Shown here: one piece after another, positions 35,965 through 43,896 of the stretch
Layout of the letters: the number at the start of each line of letters is the position of its first letter
Position numbering within the stretch: position 1 is the first letter of the stretch
DNA from: Lachnospiraceae bacterium
Lineage (GTDB): Bacteria > Bacillota_A > Clostridia > Lachnospirales > Lachnospiraceae
NCBI GenBank assembly: GCA_028694115.1
Contig: JAQUUB010000019.1
Span: forward strand, 1 to 63,941
Reading direction: 5' to 3'
DNA: 63,941 nucleotides
The notes under the pieces: generated by a model
Databases searched by the model: none
What the model saw: only the letters and a program-made list of their open reading frames with translations
What the model was told of the DNA's origin: nothing
Translations under genes and position numbers: made by a program

Positions 35965-36239
35965 TTATCGAGTCTTTGTCAAATCATATCCCAAAGCATC
36001 ATTCTCACTTTTATCATATGCATTATTTATGTATTTCTCTGGATTATCCAAAAATTCTTCTTCTGTAACATATGCAATATATGAACCCGTCAGTGCATTT
36101 ACCGTCTTACATACATCACAGCTATATTTCTTGGGATTCTGATTAAAACGATTATTATTTATGATGTCATATCAATAATATCATCTCTTAATCTTTGTGC
36201 TTCACTATATTTGTACGAAATAAACGTCTTATGTGCCAT
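35965..36239 (-). pseudogene. Second TIR-domain (ThsB-like) gene, internally deleted
   Basis: The start MAHKTFISYKYSEAQRLRDDIIDM (ATG at 36237-36239) is a classic bacterial TIR N-terminus, but the frame stops at 36159-36161 after 26 codons. In another frame a coding tail (NNNRFNQNPKKYSCDVC … YDLTKTR) ends with TAA at 35965-35967. The two parts look like the ends of one protein of about 200 residues with the middle, including the catalytic region, deleted. It lies 18 bp from the intact TIR gene. Confidence 0.7.
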
Positions 36240-36257
36240 TTTTATCCTCTCCTAAAT

Positions 36258-36740
36258 CTAATAGCGATTTCTTACTGCAATTGCTTCTTCAATCCATCTA
36301 TCCACATTCTCCCTTATATCTCCATAAGCATCCCAGCTTCTCGGATTATGGCAAGGCACTATATCTGCAAAATTTTTATCTGCCAAAGTAAAGTTTGAAA
36401 AAGGATTACTTCCTTGATTGCAAGTTCCATATCTTGGGTCTCTAATATTATGAATATAAATTCCCATTAAAGCCTTACCATCTGCCCAAGCTTTTTTAAT
36501 CTCATATTGAACCCATTTTCGAGAAGCAGTATCTTCACCAATCAGTACAATTACACAAGAGCGATATTTCAATGCGTTATCAATCCAGTTTTCTATTGCT
36601 CTATCTCCCGAACGCTTCACTTGTTCCCATTCATTTGCTGATACAGGTGTGTTGCCTTCCAATACACATATTTGTCTAATTTGTTGTACTCTCATCACAT
36701 CTTTTCCATAATGAAAGCTATAAAATACTTGTCTTTTCAT
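36258..36740 (-). CDS. ThsB-like TIR-domain protein
   Basis: 160 residues of the MTH538/DUF1863 TIR family. It starts MKRQVFYSFHYGKDVMRVQQIR and has SCVIVLIGEDTASRKWVQYEIKKAW near residues 62-86, holding the glutamate-bearing helix of this family, followed by GIYIHNIRDPRYGTCNQGSNPF. In Thoeris, ThsB senses phage and makes a cyclic-ADP-ribose-type or related signal for an effector. Here the only close partner is the SLATT membrane protein, whose stop codon lies two bases before this start. No SIR2, SLOG or macro-domain ThsA is in the window. Confidence 0.85.
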   Translation of the reverse strand: MKRQVFYSFHYGKDVMRVQQIRQICVLEGNTPVSANEWEQVKRSGDRAIENWIDNALKYRSCVIVLIGEDTASRKWVQYEIKKAWADGKALMGIYIHNIRDPRYGTCNQGSNPFSNFTLADKNFADIVPCHNPRSWDAYGDIRENVDRWIEEAIAVRNRY

Positions 36741-36742
36741 CT

Positions 36743-37186
36743 CTATGCACCTGCCTTAATTTTCATAATCATCACAACAATTTCTATAACTATAAGCATT
36801 GGATAAAAAAGATAAAAACTTGGTGATTTAATCAAGTCTCTCACTCTTGTTCTAGATATTTTCTTCTCTGAAGCACTCATTTTCATTAGTTTTAAACTGA
36901 AATAATCTTCACTTTTACCCTTTCTTACATTTTCATATAAGAATCTGTAACTTCTTTCCAACCTTAGATAGTATAAATCAAGCAACACAAAACTTAAAAC
37001 GGGAATAAATGACATACCCAAAATCCAAGAACTTACTTCTTGGAATGATATTGTCGCAATTCCTGCAACAATGGTGGCAGCAAAACCTTTAAAAATTGCA
37101 GAGGATGTTGACATTCTCTCTATGTTTCCTTGTATCATTTGTAAATATGCAATAGTGTTATCATCAATAGTTTTCTTTTCAGACAT
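36743..37186 (-). CDS. SLATT-domain membrane protein, candidate pore-forming effector
   Basis: 147 residues from MSEKKTIDDNTIAYLQ, the start backed by TGGAGG. Two adjacent membrane segments (about residues 25-70) are followed by a short helical cytoplasmic region rich in Arg/Lys (YLRLERSYRFLYENVRKGKSED). A third hydrophobic segment lies at the C-terminus (FYLFYPMLIVIEIVVMIM). This matches the SLATT fold, predicted by comparative genomics to be a membrane-perforating effector in nucleotide-signal defence. It has no fused sensor domain. It is almost fused to the TIR gene, two bases away. Confidence 0.75.
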   Translation of the reverse strand: MSEKKTIDDNTIAYLQMIQGNIERMSTSSAIFKGFAATIVAGIATISFQEVSSWILGMSFIPVLSFVLLDLYYLRLERSYRFLYENVRKGKSEDYFSLKLMKMSASEKKISRTRVRDLIKSPSFYLFYPMLIVIEIVVMIMKIKAGA

Positions 37187-37231
37187 ATGTACCTCCACTT
37201 GTCTTATCTGCACATCTGTAATCGTAATCTC

Positions 37232-38137
37232 CTACTCTACATCATAAAAATCATCTAACACATAGGTAGTTACTGGTGTGATAAATAATTCATATTTGAT
37301 AATCAAGCGAATCAAATCATTTCCATCAATTAAGGTAATAGGTGTCCCTGCTCTTGACGCTTCTCTTGCTGCATTGGTAAATCGACTATTAGTTATAAAT
37401 ACACCATAGTCTGCTTGAAACTTATTCATCGCACCGAGAAATTCATTGATAGACGGTTCTCCAACAGCGGAAGTATTAAACCTTTTACATTGAATAACTA
37501 CTCTTGTCGTTCTAAAATCAGCATCGTCTATGTGGTATCCATATCCATCAATTCCGCCATCGTTACTTACTTGAACTCCCTGTTCTGTAAACTGAACACC
37601 CATCTTTGTTAATAATGCTCTTGAAAACTGTTCAAACTTTGCAGGTGACATCTGTGCAATTGCATTTTGCAGCTCTACTTTGAAATCATCTATTACCTTA
37701 TCTTCCGATGAAACATTATTAGCCTCATTATCATTGGTATCTTCAATCTTTTTCGTATTCTTTTGTTTCTGTTCTTCCCAATACTGTCTTGCAATTTCAC
37801 GAATTTCTTTTGTGACATCGAAGTTCTTGAGGTCTATCTCTGTTCCCTTTTGTGTCAAGGTAATAAGCGGTTTATACTTCTGATAAGCTACAATCCCAAC
37901 ATAATTCAGTTCTTTTATTGCAAAATTAAATTTGAAATCGAATTTTTTATACGGTTTTCCTGTTTGTCCTGATGTATAAAGTTTCTGTTCAAACTCCGCA
38001 ATATGCTCATCTTTCTCACTTATTCTATCTCTTATCTCAGAACGCTCAAGCTGACCACCTGCCTCTTGAAGCACTTGTATAATTGGTTTCATCAGGTATG
38101 ATACTTGCTGTTCCGAATTTAATTCATCGTAAAACAT
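37232..38137 (-). CDS. Mrr-type restriction endonuclease
   Basis: 301 residues from MFYDELNSEQQVSYLMKPI, where GGAGGAG precedes the Met. The N-terminal winged helix (residues 1-90) resembles Mrr_N. The C-terminal Mrr_cat nuclease shows MSPAKFEQFSRALLTKMG, SNDGGIDGYG (catalytic Asp) and VVIQCKRFN (Q-x-K), the usual PD-(D/E)XK set. Mrr enzymes cut modified DNA. It is encoded 46 bp upstream of the SLATT gene and 48 bp downstream of the Abi_C gene and could work alone. Confidence 0.88.
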   Translation of the reverse strand: MFYDELNSEQQVSYLMKPIIQVLQEAGGQLERSEIRDRISEKDEHIAEFEQKLYTSGQTGKPYKKFDFKFNFAIKELNYVGIVAYQKYKPLITLTQKGTEIDLKNFDVTKEIREIARQYWEEQKQKNTKKIEDTNDNEANNVSSEDKVIDDFKVELQNAIAQMSPAKFEQFSRALLTKMGVQFTEQGVQVSNDGGIDGYGYHIDDADFRTTRVVIQCKRFNTSAVGEPSINEFLGAMNKFQADYGVFITNSRFTNAAREASRAGTPITLIDGNDLIRLIIKYELFITPVTTYVLDDFYDVE

Positions 38138-38184
38138 ATGGAATCTCCTCCCTGCAAACATTGCTACGTTGTTTCTCCACTAAA

Positions 38185-39024
38185 TCATTTCTTTGAGTTT
38201 TCGTATGTACTCCAGACAAAATCAACAAATGTTAAACTACTTCCCACTGCTAGTTTTGCGTGCCTTTCTTCTAACCCTTGAAATGAAGCACTTTTTCCAT
38301 GTCCACTTCCAAATGGATTTCTAAGCTCTGCCAGTTTGGATGGAATAGCTCTTAAACTGCCCAATATCGACTTAATTGCATCTGCACCTCTGTCTGTTGG
38401 CTGAACGTTTGAAGGTAGCAAGTCCAAAGCTCCCAAAGTCTTTGTTGCTAAGGCTGGAACATCGTCATTTTTCGTATAACAGATTCCCAACTCATCTAAA
38501 ATTGTCTTACAGCAACTTTCAATCAATTCCTTTGCCATTCCAATAGCATTCGTTGGATTTTCTGTTTGCATCTTTACCATTAAATCAATTTGTTTAGATA
38601 AATAATCGCTCGAGAATTTTGTTTTCACATCTTCTGCCACTTGTACAGTCGCACTGGAGCTTCCCTCCACTCTATTGACTATACCTTTGCATTTTTGATA
38701 TATATTAGCATAGCTTTCTATATATCTTGAATCCCATCCCATTAGAATGTCATTTTCATAATTTTTGTTATATTCGTATTCCATTTTTTCTTCATAATAA
38801 TGAAACAGGTCAATAAGAATCTTTGTTCTATCCTCATCTGATGAATCATTCAAATATTCCTTAAGGGATTTCCCTTTTGACAGTCCATATCTTTCTTTTA
38901 TTGCCACTCCTACGCTGGATAATGTAAAGACATTAAAGTCACTATCATTAAAATCTAAGACATATCCGTTTCTTATATACAAGAGTAAAAACGTGCTTTC
39001 CTCATTTTTTGTAATTATTGGCAT
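38185..39024 (-). CDS. Abortive-infection C-terminal domain (Abi_C, HEPN-like) protein
   Basis: 279 residues. The C-terminal 120 residues carry the Abi_C signature, including AKELIESCCKTILDELG and AELRNPFGSGHGKSAS, an R-x6-H spacing like the HEPN ribonuclease motif. The N-terminal half (MPIITKNEESTFLLLYIRNGYVLDF…) is an unrecognised sensor-like part. The expected action is RNA cleavage or growth arrest on infection. It starts four bases from the end of the PglX'-'BrxL chimera, which suggests it has long been co-transcribed with BREX genes. Confidence 0.8.
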   Translation of the reverse strand: MPIITKNEESTFLLLYIRNGYVLDFNDSDFNVFTLSSVGVAIKERYGLSKGKSLKEYLNDSSDEDRTKILIDLFHYYEEKMEYEYNKNYENDILMGWDSRYIESYANIYQKCKGIVNRVEGSSSATVQVAEDVKTKFSSDYLSKQIDLMVKMQTENPTNAIGMAKELIESCCKTILDELGICYTKNDDVPALATKTLGALDLLPSNVQPTDRGADAIKSILGSLRAIPSKLAELRNPFGSGHGKSASFQGLEERHAKLAVGSSLTFVDFVWSTYENSKK

Positions 39025-39027
39025 ATT

Positions 39028-39396
39028 TTATTCCACCCCCAGTGCCTTAAACACTGCATCTTCAGCACTACTATAAAAGATAATATTAAAACTACCAATT
39101 AGGTCTGCTGGAACTGTTGCAAGGTCTGGAGCTGATGTCATCGGTAATAGGACTTTCTTAGCTCCGCTATCGAGACACACTTGCAATGAATTGGCAAGTT
39201 CATCGACTTTAATCATCGTTCCTCCGATACTAATTTCTCCTAATACCGCAAGACTGCTGGAGGTCGGTTTTGATAATGCTATGGAACACAATGCAATCAG
39301 TGTAGACACTCCAATCAAGCCTGCTTTATATGTAATGTCTTCAATGAGCTTTCTTCTTGCCCATACTGCGAAGTTCTTAATTGCTGTTTTGTTCAT
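39028..39396 (-). pseudogene. Chimera: PglX N-terminus joined to BrxL C-terminus
   Basis: 122 codons behind GGAGAAAATAAG. Residues 1-29 (MNKTAIKNFAVWARRKLIED, then ITYKAGLIG) look like the start of a BREX PglX methyltransferase. From about GVSTLIALCSIALS to the end (GEISIGGTMIKVDELANSLQ … FYSSAEDAVFKALGVE) the sequence is the C-terminus of the BREX Lon-like protein BrxL. One deletion would have removed nearly all of pglX, all of pglZ and most of brxL while keeping the frame. The normal PDGPSAG-type serine region of the Lon domain is missing, so proteolysis is not expected. Confidence 0.75.
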
Positions 39397-39413
39397 CTTA
39401 TTTTCTCCATCTC

Positions 39414-40253
39414 TTATTTAATAAAGTTTTCAAGCTGTTGCAGCAACATACCCCAATCTGCTCCAGTAACTGCTCCAGCAGCAAGTGTTACTGCAAGTCT
39501 CATAGAAAAATCGCCTGCAAACTTTTTAATACCCACAAGAGCTTTTCCTATACGGTTCTTTTTCGGATTATCAGTTTTCAACTGCTCCTGAACCATTTCC
39601 AAATCATCCTTTACATTCTCAATTTCTTCTGAATCTACACCCTGTATCTCCGGCAAAGAAGCAAGTAATTTTTCAATTAAGTCGAGCATAGAACTTGTAT
39701 CATTTGTAGTGTTATAAGTATTTATCACACCGCTGTTCTGCTGACTTGCAGAACCATTAACAGTGTCAATATTCTGAATATATGTATTTCCAACCATAGC
39801 TTTCGCCTCCTCGTCATATACTATCATTTCCGTTGAAAGCTGGTCGTTGATAAAATCTATAAGTGGCTTAAATGCCATTTCAAGGAAGCTTTGAATATTA
39901 TCATTTATTTTTCGACTCGACCAACAATATTGCATTGACTGCCCCAAGACATTTACTTTATCCTCATTATTTATAAATGTCAGATAATCATACTGTGCTT
40001 TAATATGACACGCTTCATCTTCAGGTGGATTATAGTCTGCCCAATCTGAACATTCTATTGTATAACACTGCTTAAAATCATAATCGGCACCTGATATTTT
40101 ACCTTGAATGATTCCTGATATTAACTCATTTCTATCTATAAATTTGAGGAATCGAGAAAGATTTATATCTGCCGTATCATCAGTACTGTTGAGCAGATTA
40201 CTTGATAATCTTCGAAATTCCAAACTCAGTTTTCTTAATTCTAATCTGTTCAT
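39414..40253 (-). CDS. Unknown protein with N/T/S-rich hinge, partner of a zinc-ribbon protein
   Basis: 279 residues from MNRLELRKLSLEFRRL, whose ATG overlaps the zinc-ribbon stop (ATGA). A helical N-terminal domain of about 155 residues is joined by an Asn/Thr/Ser-rich hinge (GNTYIQNIDTVNGSASQQNS…, residues about 160-190). An acidic helix follows, then a C-terminal segment with AVTLAAGAVTGADWGMLLQQ that could insert in or lie on the membrane. Hinges of this kind occur in bacterial conflict proteins. No family recognised. It sits where pglX/pglZ would normally be. Confidence 0.6.
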   Translation of the reverse strand: MNRLELRKLSLEFRRLSSNLLNSTDDTADINLSRFLKFIDRNELISGIIQGKISGADYDFKQCYTIECSDWADYNPPEDEACHIKAQYDYLTFINNEDKVNVLGQSMQYCWSSRKINDNIQSFLEMAFKPLIDFINDQLSTEMIVYDEEAKAMVGNTYIQNIDTVNGSASQQNSGVINTYNTTNDTSSMLDLIEKLLASLPEIQGVDSEEIENVKDDLEMVQEQLKTDNPKKNRIGKALVGIKKFAGDFSMRLAVTLAAGAVTGADWGMLLQQLENFIK

Positions 40254-40711
40254 ATATCCACCCCACAATACGGGCAAAATACCTTTGCTGCTCCTGCACA
40301 ATAAAGCACCTTTACCCTGCGACCACAACAAGAACACGTAAACTCTGTTTCTGCGGTATCCTTGTCCTTTAATTCCTTAGTAGCAACCTTTTTCAATGGC
40401 TTATAATCCATTTTTATCAAACCTTTAGAACGATTCACCGACCTTTGCATTTTCTTAAAGGTCTTGTTCAATTCCTCCACCATATAGTTATAAGCCATCG
40501 CTTGTGCCTGTTCGACTACATCTGCTGATAGAAATTCATTCTTTTCTTTCGCCAAGCCACAATAAGGGCAAAACAGTTCTTCAAAAGGCTCATCATCATT
40601 TTGATATTCTCCGACTTGTAACTTAAATTCCGAATCACAATAGGGGCATTCAAAAGTCACATATCCTTCGCTATCTCCCTGTATCGTAAAAGATAGTTCT
40701 GCTGACATCAT
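40250..40711 (-). CDS. Double zinc-ribbon protein in the BREX remnant
   Basis: 153 residues with two zinc ribbons: FECPYCDSEF with LFCPYCGLA (residues about 20-53), and FTCSCCGRRV with VFCPYCGVDI at the very end. They are separated by a basic helical segment (EELNKTFKKMQRSVNRSKG). It lies 15 bp after the brxC tail and is translationally coupled to the gene at 39414-40253, so the two probably act together. Zinc ribbons of this kind bind nucleic acid or proteins. It is not a standard BREX component. Confidence 0.65.
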   Translation of the reverse strand: MMSAELSFTIQGDSEGYVTFECPYCDSEFKLQVGEYQNDDEPFEELFCPYCGLAKEKNEFLSADVVEQAQAMAYNYMVEELNKTFKKMQRSVNRSKGLIKMDYKPLKKVATKELKDKDTAETEFTCSCCGRRVKVLYCAGAAKVFCPYCGVDI

Positions 40712-40726
40712 TTTCCCTCCATTCTT

Positions 40727-41743
40727 TTAAAATTCAATGTTGATAATTGTATTATCCTCAAGTGAGTTAATTAGCTTCTTTTCAAGTTCTGCGATGTATT
40801 GCTTTACATCTTCCTCAGTTTCTATCTGCCAAGAGGAAGCATTATTGACAGTCTTAATACTGATTGTCTTACGACGCTTAACTGGTGCTACTTTCTTTGG
40901 TGGTTCTTCTCCAGTATCTTTTCCGTCTCCTTCCTTAATAGGTTCTGGCTTTGGTGTTAATTCTGTCTCTTTCTTTTCGATTTCATTAAGGCAACGAACT
41001 TTCAGTGCGTCAGCTTCCACCTTTATATTTTGCAGCGTTGCCACGTTATTACAAGTCTCCGCCTTATTATTGATTTCAGAGAATAAATCCACAAATCTAT
41101 CTTTCAATACATCGTGGCATAACTTACCTTCCAGTTCATCAAATACACGCTTTCTTGCTTCTGCAATTGCGGCTTCTACTGGTTTCTGCATTTCAGAAAG
41201 CAATGTGCCATAAAGGTTAATGAAATTATCCAACAGTTCTGGCATTTTGAAGATTTCCCCATAAGGTGCTTGCTTCTTCATAATCTCATTTACATCTGCA
41301 ACAACCTTTTCAATTTCACTATCTACTACGAATGTCTTACTATCCTCATAGATATTCATAAGTTTAATAGCTCTGTCGAAGATACTTTTTTGCTCACCTG
41401 TAAAGAACTTCTTAACTGGTTCATAATCCTCCGCAAAATCTAAGTAATCATCTTTCTTCTTGTCGATTCCTGCAAAGAATTCACCGGAATACTTCATCTG
41501 CAAAGTTTCTGCCATAAGTTTCTTTCCATACATCAATAAATACTTGCCCGGATATTTAGGCTGATTTGAATAATAAATATCCAGCTTATCCAAATCTATT
41601 TTCAGTTTTTCTGCATAACCACGAAAGCTTTTCATAACTGCGTCATCGTCTTCGCTTGACGGAGTAATGCCGAACAGTTCCTTCATTACTTCTTTCACAG
41701 CTTTCTTCTGCTTCTCATTTGCCTTTACTTTGGTTTCCATCAT
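40727..41743 (-). pseudogene. brxC: BrxC C-terminal fragment
   Basis: 338 residues (MMETKVKANEKQKKAVKEVMKELFGITPSSEDDD …) match the C-terminal third of the BREX P-loop protein BrxC. The coding frame extends a little upstream (TRKEFNEKL) and meets the other brxC piece at 41.74-41.77 kb, where roughly 250-300 codons of the ancestral gene are missing. It keeps its stop codon. It may still be translated from the internal Met pair, but without an ATPase domain. Confidence 0.8.
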
Positions 41744-41769
41744 AAGTTTCTCGTTGAACTCTTTACGGG

Positions 41770-42858
41770 TTAGGTAAGACTTGTAATATTTTCTATATTA
41801 GCCTTGATTTCTTTTACATACTTAATCATAAACAATGTTTTCAGCACGTTCACATCAAAGCATTCTTTCTCGTGAGTCGGATTCAAGTAATCATTGTCAA
41901 GGGCGCGGGAAATTACTCCCTTGTGGGAATGGTCCAGAAACTGCTCAAGAGCGTCGTAGAACATATTAAACGGCACAATTGTACCTGTCTCTGTGTTCAT
42001 TATTTTAACCGCAGATTCTTTGAATAAAGCAAGCATTGAACGCTCACCCTCTGCTAAATGCTTTCCCGAAGCTCCATGCGTCCTAATAGATGTAAGCACG
42101 CTTGCCAATAAATTAAACTGGTAAGGGATAAACGGATATACATCTGCAAAGTTATCTCTGCCTGAATACAGTTTTTTCTCTACGCCATCGTTGAAAAGAA
42201 TAAGATTTTTGATTACTGTCGCTTTGTCGTCATATAACAAACCTAGAGTCTGTTTGCCCGTCTCATTCTTTTCCAGTATTCTCTTTTTGATAACTTCGTC
42301 TACATTGGCAGATGATAAAGATAGTCTTGTATCAAAACGACCTTGAATCTTAGAAAAGTCATTTCCTTTTGTCTTTGTAATGGAGTCAATATCCTGCTGG
42401 CTTGTTACGATAATCCAAGCTTTCCCCTGACAAGCAGTTCCCAAATCTTCAGTTACCGTCTGAAGGTTTAACATAAGTTTAGAATCATCGCCTATGTACT
42501 GTCCTATCTCATCAATCAAGAATACAATGTGTTGATTGTTTCCTTTTTTCTCTAGGTATTTCTTAACAAGTGCTGCGAAATCCTCCACTTTATACTTGTA
42601 CTCTCCTGTGGCTTTTTCACACCAGTTTCGCCCTGCTTCTTCGCTCATAAAATCAATGTCAGCAAGAACTTCAATTACATCATCTTGGATAAAATCGAAG
42701 TCATTACGTGCTTCCATCCATTCTGTTCCAAAACTATCTTCAAACTTCTCCTTGAATAAATCGTATTTCCCCTCATAAGAGAGTTTTCTTTCCAGGTCAG
42801 CAAGAAATGGATTAGAACCGCTGAATCCCTGCATTTCATTAAACACATTCTGAAGCAC
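41770..42858 (-). pseudogene. brxC: BrxC middle fragment lacking the Walker A region
   Basis: 362 codons match the internal part of BrxC, with NNQHIVFLIDEIGQYIGDDSKLM (Walker B-like) near residue 110-130 and the region around GKHLAEGERSMLALFKES. The frame is open back almost to brxA, but the N-terminal nucleotide-binding segment is absent and there is no sensible ATG. The reported start is a GTG. At the other end it stops after NIENITSLT with a TAA created by a deletion junction. Confidence 0.82.
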
Positions 42859-42890
42859 CGATACAATTGCTACTTTTGACTGTTTTCCAT

Positions 42891-43460
42891 TTACTTACCA
42901 TTTGCTTCTAAATATCTTTCTAAAGCAATATCAAGAATAGGTAAAGTAATCATTTTCTCTTTATTTTCTACTGTTAATAGATTAGCGTCTATCATATAGT
43001 TGGTGTAGATATTGCGAAGTCTTTTTTTCGTTCCATCTGTCCAACCCGCTATATCCTCATTTTGAACTTCCTTACCATTGAATAAAATGTTAATATCTGA
43101 ATCTTCGATTTTCTCAAATCCAAGAATTGCCTTCTCTCTGTATACCTCATAAACAAACTCAAAGAATAATCGGTCTGTCTTTAAGACACATATAAGATTT
43201 ATTATCTTCTGGGTAGATAAGTCAGATTCATTGAACAACATTATCATCTGTTCATCAAGTTGCTTTATTCTGTTCCAAATGTAACCATATATTCTTTTGG
43301 CTCTATATTCCTTCGCAGCACCAAAAAGATTTTCTTCCAAGCACAAGGTTTTGATTTCTTCTTCGCTCTTTCCGGCTTCGATAAGTTTTACAATTCGTTT
43401 AAACTCGACGAACCAAAAAGATTGAGAAACTAATCCCGCACTGTATTTGTCCTTTACCAT
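42891..43460 (-). CDS. brxA: BrxA-type BREX protein (DUF1819)
   Basis: A 189-residue protein opening with MVKDKYSAGLVSQSFWFVEFKRIVKLIEAGKSEEEIKTLC, the BrxA hallmark, and full length for the family. BrxA is a small DNA-binding BREX component needed for defence in some type I systems. It lies 14 bp after the XRE regulator. Directly after its stop, ATGGAAAACAGTCAAAAG looks like the preserved start of the next gene, expected to be brxB, which then breaks off. It is the only intact core BREX gene here. Confidence 0.88.
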   Translation of the reverse strand: MVKDKYSAGLVSQSFWFVEFKRIVKLIEAGKSEEEIKTLCLEENLFGAAKEYRAKRIYGYIWNRIKQLDEQMIMLFNESDLSTQKIINLICVLKTDRLFFEFVYEVYREKAILGFEKIEDSDINILFNGKEVQNEDIAGWTDGTKKRLRNIYTNYMIDANLLTVENKEKMITLPILDIALERYLEANGK

Positions 43461-43474
43461 TTAAATGATGCCTC

Positions 43475-43681
43475 CTAATCGTCTAATATAACTTCGCATA
43501 TATCCCCAATATCACAATGAAATACCTTGCATACTTTCATCAACATATCCAGTGATATTGGTTCATTTTTATTTATTTTCTTTAAAGCATATGGACTTAA
43601 TTCAGCAGCTCTAATCAAGTCAGCACCCTTCATCTGATTATCAATCATCAATTTCTGTAACTTGTTATAACTTAACCTCAT
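43475..43681 (-). CDS. XRE/Cro-type HTH regulator of the defence island
   Basis: A 68-residue helix-turn-helix protein (MRLSYNKLQKLMIDNQMKGADLIRAAELSPYALKKINKNEPI…) of the short YozG-like Xre type. It is the first gene after a near-consensus promoter at 43741-43769 and probably represses the BREX-derived operon, including the newer genes placed within it. Confidence 0.85.
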   Translation of the reverse strand: MRLSYNKLQKLMIDNQMKGADLIRAAELSPYALKKINKNEPISLDMLMKVCKVFHCDIGDICEVILDD

Positions 43682-43740
43682 TTTCCCACTCCTTTGCCTT
43701 TTATTATCCGTTTATTACAGCTTGCAATATTACAAATCAC

Positions 43741-43769
43741 ATTATACTCTCAAGTGGTACGATTTTCAA
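43741..43769 (-). promoter_or_regulatory. Sigma-A promoter of the defence-island operon
   Basis: On the minus strand TTGAAA (43764-43769) and TATAAT (43741-43746) are separated by exactly 17 bases. The transcript would start about 50 bases upstream of the XRE gene. This is one of the best promoters in the window, so the remnant operon is probably still transcribed. Confidence 0.75.
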
Positions 43770-43896
43770 TGTTTTTCAGCAAAATACTACCTTGTGTGAT
43801 TTGTGTTGTTGTATTTTTTCAACACCTCGCCCTATGTAGTAGATGACTTCCCCAAAAGGCAGCCATCTATATTTCTTATATCCCAACCAAAACTTC
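43770..43896. other. Junction between defence island and conjugation module
   Basis: Short non-coding stretch between the XRE promoter and the end of the CHAP/lysozyme gene. No terminator with a clear U-run is visible. It contains GTTGTTGTATTTTTTCAACAC, a small inverted repeat. Confidence 0.4.

Noticed and set aside
36258..37186. Complete type I or II Thoeris system
   Set aside because: No SIR2, SLOG or macro-domain ThsA in the window; only the TIR half is recognisable.
40737..41213. A 158-codon plus-strand frame over the brxC tail
   Set aside because: Ser-rich antisense shadow of the BrxC fragment.
39028..43460. Functional BREX system
   Set aside because: brxB and pglZ are missing, and brxC, pglX and brxL are fragments.
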